DNA of 64,000 nucleotides from Deltaproteobacteria bacterium (GTDB lineage: Bacteria > Myxococcota_A > UBA9160 > SZUA-336). Shown in pieces: positions 8,719-17,772 of this stretch (position 1 is its first letter; each line of letters starts with the position of its first letter). The notes beneath the pieces were generated by a model that saw only the letters and a list, made by a program, of their open reading frames with translations, ran no database searches and was not told the origin of the DNA. Location of the stretch: positions 50,555-114,554 of the forward strand of contig VGRW01000003.1 in the NCBI GenBank assembly GCA_016875225.1, in the 5' to 3' direction. A program made the position numbers and the translations under genes.

Positions 8719-11205
8719 TCATCGGTACAGGCCCCCATACCGACCGCGCTGTCCGCTCGTGGGGCGGGTCCGCTCACCGAGGCCGGTGATTCGCACCAGC
8801 ATCGTGAAGCGAGTGTCGTCCGGGCGCGCCTGCTTTTCGAGCTCGGTCACGAGATCCCAGCACTTGCAGCCCGAGATCAGCACCACGCCGACGCGCCCAC
8901 CGTCCGTACCGGAGCTGCCGATCGAGGTGAAGCCGTCGGCGTAGAGCTCGAGCCGGCTCGTCGCCACGATGTAGGCGGAGAGGTTGAGCTGGTTCACCTT
9001 CTCGTCGGGGTCGTCGCCCTCGTCGAAGATCTGACCTCGGCCGAGAAAGTCCTCGAAGATCGTGCTCGGGTCGCGGTTGAAGCGATAGCCGAGGAGCAGC
9101 TGGTTTCCCGCCTCGGTCTCCCAGCCCGCCGTGGCCGAGACGTCGCGCATCTCGTGCTGTTCCGGGTCCCAGCCCGCGTCGAGTCCGATCAGGAACTCGC
9201 GCGATGGCCGGAATTCCGTGAGCGCGAAGATCCGCGTGAAGGCTTGCGCCTCGTAGTCGTAGCCGGAGCCGACGCGGAGCTCGCCGTAGAGCCGGGCGGG
9301 AAGAGCGTCGTCCGGCGACGGACCGTAGAGGCGATTCGAGAGCTGGACCTGGAGCAAGCGCGCGTCGGCCACTCGATCGCTGGGGTTGCGGGTGACCAGA
9401 CGGATGTCGGCATCGATCAGGCGCGGATCGGCGCGCTGCGCCTCGGGGATGAAGAGCGGGTTGTCCTCCTGGTCCGGCGCGAAGACGCCGGCGAACGCCA
9501 CGCGCGGCTCCACGATGTGCTGCAGGGGAACCGTCGCCACCGCGAATTCGCGTCCGAAGCGCGCGCGCAGATCGCCGCGCGCGGTGTAGAGCGTTCGGCT
9601 GTCGTTGTCGCCCAGGCTCGGGAAGTACAACGTCTCGCGCAGCCCGCCCTCGGTCAGCAGCTCGAACACCCCGAGCTGCAGCGGCAGCGCGAGCGTGGGG
9701 TACATGTCGATGCGCTGGCCGTGCGCGGCGAGCAGCTCTCCCTCCTGGAACACGCCGTCGCCCTCGGTCCGCGTCTTGGCGTCGGGGTTGGAGGCGTCGT
9801 CCCGATCGTTGTCGACGAGATCGACGGCCCCGCTCGCACCGGGCTCCGCTCCCGTGAAGCGGCCGTCCTCGCCGGTGTCGAAGAACTGCCCGTTCACCGG
9901 CCCGATCTGGCCCGGAACTCCGCCCACGACTCCGAAGAGCGTGCCGTCTGCCGAGCTCTGCACGAAGTTGGTGAAGCGCGTGTCGAGCCCGGTTCGGAAC
10001 GGCAATCCGAAGAACGCGCGCGGCAGCGATCCTGCGCGCAGGTCGGGGAGCATCTGCAGGAAGTACCCGTCGCGGTCCAGGTCGTTGGGGTTTTGCAGAT
10101 CGTCGCTCATCGAAGCGACGACGTCGCCGTAGAGCCCGAGGCCCGAAGCCGTGATCCAGCCCGCGCTGTCGAGCTGGCGCTGGTGCTCGACATCGCTGCC
10201 GAGATCCCTGAAATCCACCGCGTACTCGTTGTCGCTGACCCGATTCACGTCCAGGCCCAGCCGGACGCCTTCCGCGAGCGGCTGGTCGTGCCGCAGCCAG
10301 TAAGCCCAGCGGTCGTCGCTGAAGTAGAGATCCTCGTCGCCATCGACCTTGCGATCGCCGGGCAGGATCGAGCCTCCGCCGCGCCCCTGCCCGTCCTCTC
10401 CGATCAGGTACTCGAGGTTCGACGTCGGCTTCCAGCCGCGCCGGCTGATCCACTGCGGCTCGAGCGTGAGATTGACGCTCTCGCTCACCGCCCAGAAGAA
10501 GGGCAAGCCGAGCTCGGTGCCGTTCCGGCTCGACTGCGCGAAGCTCGGCATCAGAAACCCGGTCTGCCGCTCCGTCTTCACCGGAAACACGAGCCATGGC
10601 ACGTAGAGGACCGGAACGTCGAACATCTTGAACCAGAGATGCCGGCCGACCGCGTAGCCGCCGAGCTCGAGATCCGCGTCTGCGACCTCGATCTCCCACG
10701 GACGGCGCGTCGCATCGGGGGGGCAGCGACAGGTGCTGAAGCTGCCCTTCTCGATCTCGAAGGTGTCCACGCCGGTGCGCTTGATCGTCTCGCCGCGAAC
10801 GGCGAACCCCGGCGTCGGGTTGTCCAGCGACCCGCGCACCGCGATCGCGACGCTCGAGTCGAGATCGACCGCGGCGAACTCGGCGAGCACCGTGTTCTGC
10901 TCGTCGACGACGCGCACTTCGCCGGTCGCCACGCCGGTTCGGGTCGCGCCGCTGAAGATGATCCAGTCCGTCGTGAGCACGCGCCCGCCGACCTTTTGGA
11001 TCCGCACGTTCCCGGTCGCCTCGTAGAGGTCGCGCTCGCTGTCGTAGGTGACCTCGTCGGCGACGAGCGAGAACTCGGGCCCCGGGTCCGGCGCGGCCGC
11101 CGCGGGCGGCGGCGGCGCGGTCGGCTCGATTTCCTGCGCGCGGGCCTCGTGCAGCGCCGCGGTGAAGACCGCACACGCGGCGAGGAACACTCGGAGGCGG
11201 CGCAT
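8719..11205 (-). CDS. lptD: LPS-assembly outer-membrane protein LptD
   Basis: This 828-residue protein should be the outer-membrane barrel that inserts lipopolysaccharide. It starts with a signal peptide (cleavage near residue 23, ARA-QE), then an OstA/LptA-like jellyroll (about 45-180, with FSLVADEVTYDS and TGNVRIQK) and an LptD barrel domain. Cysteine pairs occur near residue 158 (STCRCP) and near 780 (GCKCWD), where LptD forms interdomain disulfides. An unusual aspartate-rich insertion near residues 440-485 contains DTGEDGRFTGAE, which fits an EF-hand calcium loop. The gene lies between a cyclic-nucleotide-domain protein and trpE on the same strand. Confidence 0.92.
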   Translation of the reverse strand: MRRLRVFLAACAVFTAALHEARAQEIEPTAPPPPAAAAPDPGPEFSLVADEVTYDSERDLYEATGNVRIQKVGGRVLTTDWIIFSGATRTGVATGEVRVVDEQNTVLAEFAAVDLDSSVAIAVRGSLDNPTPGFAVRGETIKRTGVDTFEIEKGSFSTCRCPPDATRRPWEIEVADADLELGGYAVGRHLWFKMFDVPVLYVPWLVFPVKTERQTGFLMPSFAQSSRNGTELGLPFFWAVSESVNLTLEPQWISRRGWKPTSNLEYLIGEDGQGRGGGSILPGDRKVDGDEDLYFSDDRWAYWLRHDQPLAEGVRLGLDVNRVSDNEYAVDFRDLGSDVEHQRQLDSAGWITASGLGLYGDVVASMSDDLQNPNDLDRDGYFLQMLPDLRAGSLPRAFFGLPFRTGLDTRFTNFVQSSADGTLFGVVGGVPGQIGPVNGQFFDTGEDGRFTGAEPGASGAVDLVDNDRDDASNPDAKTRTEGDGVFQEGELLAAHGQRIDMYPTLALPLQLGVFELLTEGGLRETLYFPSLGDNDSRTLYTARGDLRARFGREFAVATVPLQHIVEPRVAFAGVFAPDQEDNPLFIPEAQRADPRLIDADIRLVTRNPSDRVADARLLQVQLSNRLYGPSPDDALPARLYGELRVGSGYDYEAQAFTRIFALTEFRPSREFLIGLDAGWDPEQHEMRDVSATAGWETEAGNQLLLGYRFNRDPSTIFEDFLGRGQIFDEGDDPDEKVNQLNLSAYIVATSRLELYADGFTSIGSSGTDGGRVGVVLISGCKCWDLVTELEKQARPDDTRFTMLVRITGLGERTRPTSGQRGRYGGLYR

Positions 11206-11246
11206 CGCGCGTTTCTAACCCGCGATGCCGGCGGAAGCAAGCTGGG

Positions 11247-11879
11247 CTAGCCGCTCCGCTGCGAAACGAGCGCGAGCTCGTCCGGCTCGAGCACGGTGAG
11301 CTGGTCGTCGACCAGACCGACGAGCCGGCGGTCGAGCAGCTCCTGCAGGCACAGGTACGCCGGCTTGATCGGCAGCTTCGCGGCGACCGCGAGATCCATG
11401 AGCTTGCCCTTCACCGGCGTGGGAACCTCGCCGGGAATCCGCCGCTCGAGAATCGCGCGAGCGAGCGTGGCGAGCGCGCGCGGATCCTGACTCGCGGACT
11501 CGCGCGGGGGCTCGGGCTCGAGCGGGACGACTTCGGCCACGGCCTCCTCGCGCGCGTGGCCGATCCGCTCCGCGAGGACCTGGATCAGGCGGAACGCGAA
11601 CTCCGTGTTCTCGCGGATCAGGGCGTTGAGCAGCGCGACGTCGATCTCGAGGACGCACGTGTCCCCCTCCGCCTGCGCCCGGAACGGCGAAGGCCGCGCG
11701 AGAATCGACGATGCCTCGCCGAAGATGTCGCCGGGGCCCAGCAGGTACGGAGCCTGGCCCTCGTTCACGTGGATCAGGACGTTGCCGCGGCGGACGACGT
11801 AGAGCATGCGCTCCGTCGAGCCGCGCTCGACGATCGTCTCGCCCTTGGCAAAGCGCCTTTCGATCTCTTCGGGTTTCAT
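11247..11879 (-). CDS. Cyclic-nucleotide-binding domain protein (Crp/Fnr-like)
   Basis: The 210-residue product has a cNMP-binding beta-roll in residues about 8-110 (GETIVERGSTERMLYVV, GPGDIFGEASS), as in CRP/FNR proteins and some membrane-bound sensors. After a proline/glutamate-rich hinge the C-terminal part (about 140-205, KGKLMDLAVAAKLPIKPAYL...ELLDRRLVGLVDDQL) looks like a winged-helix fold but is not a standard Crp helix-turn-helix. It may therefore be a one-component regulator or a signalling subunit. It sits 41 bp upstream of lptD and 61 bp after the TlpA-like gene. Confidence 0.8.
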   Translation of the reverse strand: MKPEEIERRFAKGETIVERGSTERMLYVVRRGNVLIHVNEGQAPYLLGPGDIFGEASSILARPSPFRAQAEGDTCVLEIDVALLNALIRENTEFAFRLIQVLAERIGHAREEAVAEVVPLEPEPPRESASQDPRALATLARAILERRIPGEVPTPVKGKLMDLAVAAKLPIKPAYLCLQELLDRRLVGLVDDQLTVLEPDELALVSQRSG

Positions 11880-11940
11880 GGGCGCGAGTCCCCGCCTCCG
11901 GCCATCCCGAGAGATCGACGGCCGCGCAGGAGCGCTTGAG

Positions 11941-12426
11941 CTAGCGGGGGAAGTGGCGCTCGATCAGGGCGCGAAGCTCCGCGCGGTCGTGAAAGCCGGC
12001 CTCGAGCCGCTCGCGGACGGTTCCATCGGGCCCGAGCAGGACGTGAAACGGAAATGCGTCGGCCCCGTAGGCGCTGGCGAGATCGGTCGAGGCCTGCGCC
12101 ACCGGATAGGCGATCTCGTGCTCGGCCACCCAGCGCGCGAGCTCCTCGTCCGGGAGTCCGTCGATCGAGATGGCGAGGATGCGCACGTCTGGCGCGAGCT
12201 CGGCCTGCAGCGCGTTCAGCTCCGGGATCTCGAGCAGACACGGCGCGCACCAGGTGGCCCAGAAATCGAGGAGCACGGCGTGACCGCGAAGCGAATCGAG
12301 CGATACACGACCGCCGCCGACCAGCGGAAGGTCGAAGGGCACGGCGGGCTCGGCCGCGGGAGTCGAGGCCTCGCGGCAGCCGAGCGCGAGAGACAGGAGC
12401 GCCAGGCCGAGCGCGACGCGCCTCAA
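11941..12426 (-). CDS. TlpA-like thioredoxin-fold lipoprotein
   Basis: This 161-residue protein begins with a lipoprotein signal peptide (LLSLALGC, lipid cysteine 17) and has a periplasmic thioredoxin fold with the redox pair Cys60/Cys63 in FWATWCAPC. Family members reduce or isomerise disulfides of exported proteins or help cytochrome c maturation. The cis-proline region AFPFHVLLGPDG is present. It follows a small exported protein by 13 bp. Substrate unknown; the cysteine-containing LptD encoded two genes downstream is a conceivable but unproven client. Confidence 0.88.
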   Translation of the reverse strand: MRRVALGLALLSLALGCREASTPAAEPAVPFDLPLVGGGRVSLDSLRGHAVLLDFWATWCAPCLLEIPELNALQAELAPDVRILAISIDGLPDEELARWVAEHEIAYPVAQASTDLASAYGADAFPFHVLLGPDGTVRERLEAGFHDRAELRALIERHFPR

Positions 12427-12439
12427 CTGCGGAGCCGGC

Positions 12440-12823
12440 TCACTGCCACTCCGTGGAATCGTCGGCCGCGGGCGGCTCGTCGAGCGCGGAGTCGCGACCC
12501 GTGAAGATCAGCGGCTCGGCGAAGGCCAGGTTCTCGGGCGTGACGACGTAGTCGCCCCGCACCGACGCGACGATGATCTCGCGCGCGACGTCCGTGCGGC
12601 CACCGGTGAGCACCCAGGCGAGGCCGCTCGTGATCCCGCCGAGCGTCGCGTAGACGATCTTCACCGGTCCGTAGACCAGCGAGCAGATCGCAGCGCCCAC
12701 GCCGAGGCCGTAGTGCGCGGCGAGATTCCGCTCGCGTTTCTCCTCTGCGTGGGCCGAGGTGGCGAGCGAGAGTGCGATGACCAGCGCCAGTGACGCGAGA
12801 CTCCGGACGGAAACGCTCTTCAT
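12440..12823 (-). CDS. Small exported protein of unknown function
   Basis: The 127-residue product has a clear signal peptide (LASLALVIALSLATSAHA-EE). The mature part has a glycine-rich hydrophobic segment (LGVGAAICSLVYGPVKIVYATLGG interrupted by few charges) that may be one or two membrane helices, then RGDYVVTPENL and an acidic tail. Similar small proteins with the YGPVK...RGDYVVTPE pattern occur in deltaproteobacteria without known function. It lies between dtd (14 bp) and the TlpA-like gene (13 bp), so it is probably co-transcribed with both. Confidence 0.8.
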   Translation of the reverse strand: MKSVSVRSLASLALVIALSLATSAHAEEKRERNLAAHYGLGVGAAICSLVYGPVKIVYATLGGITSGLAWVLTGGRTDVAREIIVASVRGDYVVTPENLAFAEPLIFTGRDSALDEPPAADDSTEWQ

Positions 12824-12837
12824 GGCCGCGAAGATTC

Positions 12838-13287
12838 CTAAAAAACCCCCGCCGTGTCGAGGATCAGCGTCACCGGACCGTCATTCACCAGCTCGACTTC
12901 CATCTCGGCGCGAAAGACCCCGGTGACGACGGTCACACCGAGTGACCGCGCGTGTGCGACCACCCGCTCGATCAGCGGCTCGGCGTGCTCGGGCCTCGCC
13001 GCAGCGTCGAAGCTCGGGCGCCGGCCTCTTCGCGCGTCGGCCAGAAGCGTGAACTGCGACACGACGGCGAGCGAGCCGCCGGTCTCCAGAAGCGATCGGT
13101 TCATCGCTCCGGCCGCGTCCGGGAAGACGCGCAGGTGCGCCAGCTTCTCCGCGAGCGCGCGCGCGTCGCGCTCTGCGTCGTCGCGCGCGACACCGACGAG
13201 CGCCAGCAGACCGAGATCGATCTGCGCCACGACCTCCCCGCCCACGCGTACGCGGGCGCCGCGGACGCGCTGCGCCACCGCCCTCAC
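12838..13287 (-). CDS. dtd: D-aminoacyl-tRNA deacylase
   Basis: This 149-residue enzyme hydrolyses D-amino acids (and glycine) wrongly attached to tRNA. The two signature motifs are present: SQFTL (77-81), which forms the active-site wall, and the cross-subunit Gly-cisPro motif in NDGPVTL (135-141). Length is normal for the homodimeric family. The ATG overlaps the dcd stop (ATGA), so the two are coupled. Confidence 0.95.
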   Translation of the reverse strand: MRAVAQRVRGARVRVGGEVVAQIDLGLLALVGVARDDAERDARALAEKLAHLRVFPDAAGAMNRSLLETGGSLAVVSQFTLLADARRGRRPSFDAAARPEHAEPLIERVVAHARSLGVTVVTGVFRAEMEVELVNDGPVTLILDTAGVF

Positions 13288-13799
13288 GGAGCGTTCTGGC
13301 TGGCGAACTGCCCCCGGTAGATCGCCTCGCCCTCGCAGCGCTGCAGCACGATCTGGCAGATCCGGATGCCCGGGTGGATCCGGAGCGCACGCCCCGAGAC
13401 GTTGCTCATCTCGAGGACCTGGTGGTTGGAGACGCCGGGCTGAACGAAGCCCGACGTGACGTGGACCGTGAGCCCCAGGCGCGCGATCCGGCTGCGCCCC
13501 TCGAGCCAGCCGCAGATGTCCGGCGGCAGGAAGATGCGCTCGCGCGTGATCCCGTGAACCGTCTGGCCGGGCGCGAGCAGATACGGCTCGTCGAACGCGA
13601 TCAGGCGGGTCGCGAGGTCGGCAACGGCGTCGTCGGTCACCTCGATCGGCGTGTTCCCGTTCTCGATCGGCACGCGCAGGCCGGTGCCGAGGTGCAGATC
13701 GATCGATGCGGCGCCGACCTGGTCCACGGCGAACGGCTCGAGGCGAAGCCTGCCGATCTCGATCTCTCGCAGAATCGCGTCGCGGGTCAGAACGCTCAT
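13284..13799 (-). CDS. dcd: dCTP deaminase
   Basis: This 171-residue trimeric dUTPase-superfamily enzyme deaminates dCTP to dUTP (or dUMP in bifunctional members). SIDLHLG at about 32-38, the substrate loop EGRSRIARLGL (100-110) with the expected Ser and Arg, and the catalytic Glu130 in VLEMSN are present. It is the first gene of the minus-strand run dcd-dtd-exported protein-TlpA-CRP-like-lptD-trp. A 72-bp gap separates it from the divergent phosphodiesterase gene. Confidence 0.92.
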   Translation of the reverse strand: MSVLTRDAILREIEIGRLRLEPFAVDQVGAASIDLHLGTGLRVPIENGNTPIEVTDDAVADLATRLIAFDEPYLLAPGQTVHGITRERIFLPPDICGWLEGRSRIARLGLTVHVTSGFVQPGVSNHQVLEMSNVSGRALRIHPGIRICQIVLQRCEGEAIYRGQFASQNAP

Positions 13800-13871
13800 C
13801 GGGTCTTCCGGATCAGGCTCGCGGCCCGACGCCGCTTGTCAACGACGCCTTCATGTTCGTAGCGTAGCGGC

Positions 13872-14657
13872 ATGCACCCTTACTTCGACATCCCGCGCCC
13901 GCATCTTTTCGGCCACCGCGGCGCGAGCGCCGAGGCGCCCGAGAACACGCTCCCCGCGTTCACGCGCGCGCTCGAACGGGGCGTCCCGTACCTGGAGCTC
14001 GATTGCCACGCCACCCGCGACGGCGAGATCGTGATCCTCCACGACGCGGAGCTCGAGCGGACGACGGATGGCGAGGGTCCGGTCTCGGCGCTCTCGTTCG
14101 CGGAGCTCGAGCGCCTCGATGCCGGCTACCGCTTCAGCCCCGACGGCCGCAGTTTCCCGTTCCGCGGCTGCGGCGTGCGGGTGCCGCGCTTTTCCGAAGT
14201 GCTTGCAGCCTTCTCGGGCGTACATCTGAACCTCGAGGTGAAGCAGGCGGAGCCGCCGATCGCCGAGCAGGTCGTGCGGATGGTGCGGGGTGCGAACGCG
14301 GCTTCGCGCGTGCTCCTCGCGGCCGCCGAGGAGCCGATCCTCGCCACCATCGCCGCGCTCGATCCGGGCACCGCGCTCGGCTCCTCGACCGCGGACGTGA
14401 TCGAGTTCGTGAAGGCGGCCGCCGAGGGGCGCCTCTCGACCTTCGCGCCGCGCGGCCACGCGCTGCAGATTCCGCCCGATGCGTTCGGCCGACCGCTCGT
14501 GACGCGCGAGCTCGTGCAGGCCGCGCACGCGCTCGGGCTCTTCGTCCACGTCTGGACCGTGAACGAGGCCGACGAGATGCGGCGCCTGCTCGCGCTCGGC
14601 GTGGACGGACTGATGTCGGACGATCCGGGCCTGCTGGTCAGGACCGCGCGCGGCTGA
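13872..14657 (+). CDS. ugpQ: Glycerophosphodiester phosphodiesterase
   Basis: This 261-residue GDPD-family TIM barrel should cleave glycerophosphodiesters to glycerol-3-phosphate and an alcohol. [13 protein letters not shown] (14-26) carries the catalytic histidine, the metal acids are in [11 protein letters not shown] (41-51), and the second catalytic histidine is in ILHD (55-58). No signal peptide is seen, so it is probably cytoplasmic. Its 3' end overlaps convergent queG by 20 bp. Confidence 0.93.
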   Translation: MHPYFDIPRPHLFGHRGASAEAPENTLPAFTRALERGVPYLELDCHATRDGEIVILHDAELERTTDGEGPVSALSFAELERLDAGYRFSPDGRSFPFRGCGVRVPRFSEVLAAFSGVHLNLEVKQAEPPIAEQVVRMVRGANAASRVLLAAAEEPILATIAALDPGTALGSSTADVIEFVKAAAEGRLSTFAPRGHALQIPPDAFGRPLVTRELVQAAHALGLFVHVWTVNEADEMRRLLALGVDGLMSDDPGLLVRTARG

Positions 14658-15705
14658 GTCGCGCGCGCGCCCAGCGAGCCGCGTCGGCGACGGCCGGATC
14701 TTCCGCGTCGAGAAAGCGGTCCACGAGCTCGAGCAACCCCGGCTCACCGGAATTTCCGGCCGCGATCAGCGCATTGCGGCGAAGCCTGGTCGGCCCGGCG
14801 CGGCGCAGTGCGGAGCGGCGCAGCCTGGCTCGCAGTCCCTCGTCGTCGAGCGCGAGAAGCTCGCGGAGCGCCGGCGCGAGCCATTCGCCGCGCGGCGCGA
14901 AGAACGGCTCGCCCGACAGCGGGCGACCGTGCCGCTGGTTCCAGGGGCAGACCTCCTGGCAGCGATCGCAGCCGAAGACGTGCGGGCCGATGCCCTCGCG
15001 AAGCTCCTCGGAGATCGCGCCGTGCTTCTCGATCGTCAGGTACGAGATGCAGCGCCGCGCGTCGACCATTCCCGGCTCGGGGAATGCCGAGGTCGGGCAG
15101 GCGTCGAGACAGCTCCGGCAGCTGCCGCAGTGATCGACGACCGGCTCGTCGGGCGCGATCTCGAGGTCGGTCAGGATCACGCCGAGGAAGAGATAGGAGC
15201 CGAGCTCCGGATCGATCACGCAGGCGTTCTTCCCGACCCAGCCGATTCCCGCTCGCGCGGCGATCGCTCGCTCCGGCAGCGGCCCCGTGTCGACGTAGCG
15301 GCGGAACGCGGCTCCGGCGAACTCGGCGCGCAGCTCGCGCGCGAGCGCGTCGAGCCGCGCGCCCAGCACGCCGTGGTAGTCGTCTCCCCAGGCGTAGCGC
15401 GAGACCCAGCCCCACCCCGATTCGCGCGACGAGCGGGAGTCGGGGGTGTCGGTGTCGTAGGCCAGCGCCGCCACGATCGCGGAGCGCGCGCCGGGAAAGA
15501 CGCGCTCGAGATCCTCGCGCTCCTCGATGCGCTGTGCGATGTAGCCCATCTCGCCGGCGTAGCCGCGCTCGACCCAGGCGCGCGTGCGCGCGAGCTCGGG
15601 CCATTTCTCGATCCGCGCGACACCGATCCGGGTCAGCTCGTGTCGGCGCGCGGCCTGCGCGAGCCAGGCGCGCGCCTGCCGCGGCGAGAGGGCGACGGCT
15701 TCCAT
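14638..15705 (-). CDS. queG: Epoxyqueuosine reductase
   Basis: This 355-residue iron-sulfur, cobalamin-dependent enzyme reduces epoxyqueuosine to queuosine in tRNA. A ferredoxin-like module holds two 4Fe-4S cysteine sets: [12 protein letters not shown] (193-204) and [10 protein letters not shown] (246-255). The probable catalytic Asp139 lies in [11 protein letters not shown]. The C-terminal 80 residues resemble a HEAT-like helical repeat ([20 protein letters not shown]). The ATG at 15705 gives the standard length. Together with trmL, elp3 and the Trm9-like gene it makes this window rich in tRNA-wobble modification genes. Confidence 0.95.
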   Translation of the reverse strand: MEAVALSPRQARAWLAQAARRHELTRIGVARIEKWPELARTRAWVERGYAGEMGYIAQRIEEREDLERVFPGARSAIVAALAYDTDTPDSRSSRESGWGWVSRYAWGDDYHGVLGARLDALARELRAEFAGAAFRRYVDTGPLPERAIAARAGIGWVGKNACVIDPELGSYLFLGVILTDLEIAPDEPVVDHCGSCRSCLDACPTSAFPEPGMVDARRCISYLTIEKHGAISEELREGIGPHVFGCDRCQEVCPWNQRHGRPLSGEPFFAPRGEWLAPALRELLALDDEGLRARLRRSALRRAGPTRLRRNALIAAGNSGEPGLLELVDRFLDAEDPAVADAARWARARLSRARS

Positions 15706-15760
15706 CGGGCCGCACTGTAGCCGCTCGCGAAGCGGACCGGGCTCTGCGATCGTGCCGGCC

Positions 15761-16249
15761 ATGCGCCGCACTCCCATCGCGACCCGGGACGATCTGCACG
15801 TCGTGCTCGTGCACCCCGAGATTCCCTGGAACACCGGCAGCGTCGGGCGGACCTGCCTCGCCGCCGGCGCGCAGCTGCACCTGATCGAGCCGCTGGGGTT
15901 CTCGCTCTCGGAACGCGCGGTGCGCCGTTCCGGGCTCGACTACTGGGTGCGAGTGGCGCCGCGGATCTGGCCCGACTGGGCCAGCTTCGAGCCCGCGCTG
16001 CCCGCGCTCGGCGAGCCGGTCTTCTTCAGCGCGGACGCGGAGCGCTGCTTCTGGGACGTCGACTGCGGGCCGCGCACCGTGCTGATCTTCGGCGGCGAGA
16101 GCTCTGGATTTCCCGCCGCGATCCGAGAGCGCTACCGCGAGCGGCTGGTCGGCGTGCCGATGGCGGATCCCGAGCTCCGCTCGCTCAACCTCTCCAACAC
16201 CGCGGCGATCGCCCTCTACGAGGTCCTGCGCCGCCGCGCTCGCCTCTGA
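15761..16249 (+). CDS. trmL: tRNA (cytidine/uridine-34 2'-O)-methyltransferase TrmL
   Basis: This 162-residue SPOUT-class methyltransferase should methylate the ribose of the wobble base in tRNA-Leu species. The deep trefoil knot motifs are visible: [15 protein letters not shown] near the N-terminus, [11 protein letters not shown] in the middle and [17 protein letters not shown] at the C-terminus. The ATG at 15761 was chosen because it precedes the first SPOUT strand by a few residues. It is divergent from queG and nearly abuts a convergent MaoC-type gene (6 bp). Confidence 0.93.
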   Translation: MRRTPIATRDDLHVVLVHPEIPWNTGSVGRTCLAAGAQLHLIEPLGFSLSERAVRRSGLDYWVRVAPRIWPDWASFEPALPALGEPVFFSADAERCFWDVDCGPRTVLIFGGESSGFPAAIRERYRERLVGVPMADPELRSLNLSNTAAIALYEVLRRRARL

Positions 16250-16255
16250 TCGGCG

Positions 16256-16672
16256 CTACGCGAAGACGACGACCGCCTCTCCGGGCGTGGTCTTCTTGCC
16301 CTGCGCGTCCTCGGTCCAGATCTCGACCTGCGCGAGCTTCTTCCCGCCCTCCTCCCACTTCCGCTTCACGGTGCCGCGGCAGCGGATCGGCTGGTCGGGC
16401 ATGTCCATGCCGCGGTACTGGCACGAGATCTTCTGGATCCGGCCGTTGTGTCCGAGCCAGTTCGAGACCAGCTCGCCGAGCGAGGCGTACTTGAAGCGAC
16501 CGTGCACGATGATCGAGCCGATCTGCTTGGCCTGCGGGAAGTTCGGATCGTGGTGCAGCGGATTGAAATCGCCCGAGCCGGCGGCGTACTTCACGAGCTG
16601 CGTGACGCCCGGCTGCTTGTCGAGCCCGGGTAGCGTCTGACCTTCCTGGATGCTCTGCCATGTGACTGCCAT
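16256..16672 (-). CDS. MaoC-like (R)-specific dehydratase subunit
   Basis: A 138-residue hotdog-fold protein with the hydratase-2 motif SGDFNPLHHD (33-42), including the catalytic Asp35 and His40, followed by IVHGRF. Proteins of this type hydrate or dehydrate 3R-hydroxyacyl thioesters. It follows, by 14 bp and with a GGGAGA ribosome-binding site, a gene for the non-catalytic-type partner (16687-17181). The pair resembles heterodimeric HadAB/HadBC-type dehydratases. A paralogous pair in the same order lies at 29077-30032. Confidence 0.88.
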   Translation of the reverse strand: MAVTWQSIQEGQTLPGLDKQPGVTQLVKYAAGSGDFNPLHHDPNFPQAKQIGSIIVHGRFKYASLGELVSNWLGHNGRIQKISCQYRGMDMPDQPIRCRGTVKRKWEEGGKKLAQVEIWTEDAQGKKTTPGEAVVVFA

Positions 16673-16686
16673 GTCGTCTCCCGTTC

Positions 16687-17181
16687 CTAGTAGAAGATCG
16701 CCTGCGCGCGCTGACGCGCGACGAGCTTTCCGGTCTGCTGGTTGGTGTAGGTCGTCTCGCTGGTCGTGATCAGCATCTTTCCCAGGCCCTTGCTCTCGCG
16801 GACGTCGAGCCCCGCGACCTTGCTCACCACGACGAGATTGTCGCCGGCGCAGATCTGGTCGAAGTACTCGGTCTCGGTGCCACCATCGAGCAGGCCCGGG
16901 AGCCCGTGCTTCACGGACGGCTGATTCTCGGTCGGTCCGCTGAACGTGTCGCTCGAGCGCCCGGGGATGAACACGGGCGTTCCCAGGTACGTGGGCGGCG
17001 CCGGCAGGCTGCGATAGCCGGCCTTACGCGCCGCGTCGACGTCGAAGTAGACGGGGTCGGTGTAGCCGACGCCGCGCGCGAACATGCGCACGCTGGTCGT
17101 CGTCACCTCGTGGATCCAGGGCGGAGACTCCTTGCCGATCTGCGCCTTCATCTCGTCGGTGATCACGATCTCCTGGGCCAT
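16687..17181 (-). CDS. FAS1-type dehydratase partner subunit (MaoC N-terminal domain family)
   Basis: A 164-residue hotdog protein of the MaoC_dehydrat_N type: SVRMFARGVGYTDPVYFD and APPTYLG are typical, while the hydratase-2 Asp/His pair is absent. Such proteins pair with a catalytic MaoC subunit. The ATG at 17181 has GGAG eight bases upstream. Longer in-frame starts would run into the divergent rnhA leader. It is the first gene of a two-gene operon with the catalytic subunit downstream. Confidence 0.86.
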   Translation of the reverse strand: MAQEIVITDEMKAQIGKESPPWIHEVTTTSVRMFARGVGYTDPVYFDVDAARKAGYRSLPAPPTYLGTPVFIPGRSSDTFSGPTENQPSVKHGLPGLLDGGTETEYFDQICAGDNLVVVSKVAGLDVRESKGLGKMLITTSETTYTNQQTGKLVARQRAQAIFY

Positions 17182-17260
17182 TCGCAGCGCTCCTTCGTGC
17201 CGGGCCGTGGCGTCCCGATCGCGGAAGTGTAAACCAGAAGCCCGAGGGAGTTCCCAGCCG

Positions 17261-17758
17261 ATGAGTCGACCGCGAAACGGTGCCCTGCTCACGCCCGCGC
17301 AGGTGCTCGAGAAGCATCACGGCGGTCCGAAGAGCGGCGTGTTCACCGACGGAGCCTGCGAGGGCAATCCCGGACCCGGAGGCTGGGGCTTCGTCTGGGT
17401 CGACGACGATCGCGTCGTGGTCGAGAAGCACGGCAGCGATCCCGCGACGACGAACAACCGCATGGAGCTCACGGCCCTGATCGAGGCCTTCCGTGCGCTT
17501 CCCGACGACGCGCGCACGACGGTGTTCTCCGATAGCGAGCTCTGCGTGAAGACGGTGAACGAGTGGGCCGCGGGATGGGAGCGCAACGGCTGGAAGCGCA
17601 AGACCGGGCCGATCGCGAACCTCGAGCTCGTGCAGACCCTGTACCGGCTCGCCCGCGCGCATCCGCGCGTGGAGCTGCGCTGGATTCGCGCCCACGACGG
17701 CTCGCGCTGGAACGAGTACGTCGACGCGCTGGCGAACAGCTTCCTGCGCGAGCGCTGA
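17261..17758 (+). CDS. rnhA: Ribonuclease HI
   Basis: This 165-residue enzyme degrades RNA in RNA-DNA hybrids. The four metal-binding acids are present: Asp30 (FTDGACEGNPGPGG), Glu69 (NNRMEL), Asp91 (FSDSEL) and Asp155 (NEYVDALAN), with the flexible-loop histidine in RAHDGS. The ATG at 17261 follows GAGGGAG. An N-terminal extension of about 25 residues before the first strand is slightly longer than in E. coli. Confidence 0.94.
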   Translation: MSRPRNGALLTPAQVLEKHHGGPKSGVFTDGACEGNPGPGGWGFVWVDDDRVVVEKHGSDPATTNNRMELTALIEAFRALPDDARTTVFSDSELCVKTVNEWAAGWERNGWKRKTGPIANLELVQTLYRLARAHPRVELRWIRAHDGSRWNEYVDALANSFLRER

Positions 17759-17772
17759 GCGGCGCCCCGGCC

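Noticed and set aside
9154..11250. A 698-codon plus-strand frame opposite lptD
   Set aside because: Arg/Glu/Val-rich composition without domains, exactly antisense to lptD codons; a GC-driven shadow.
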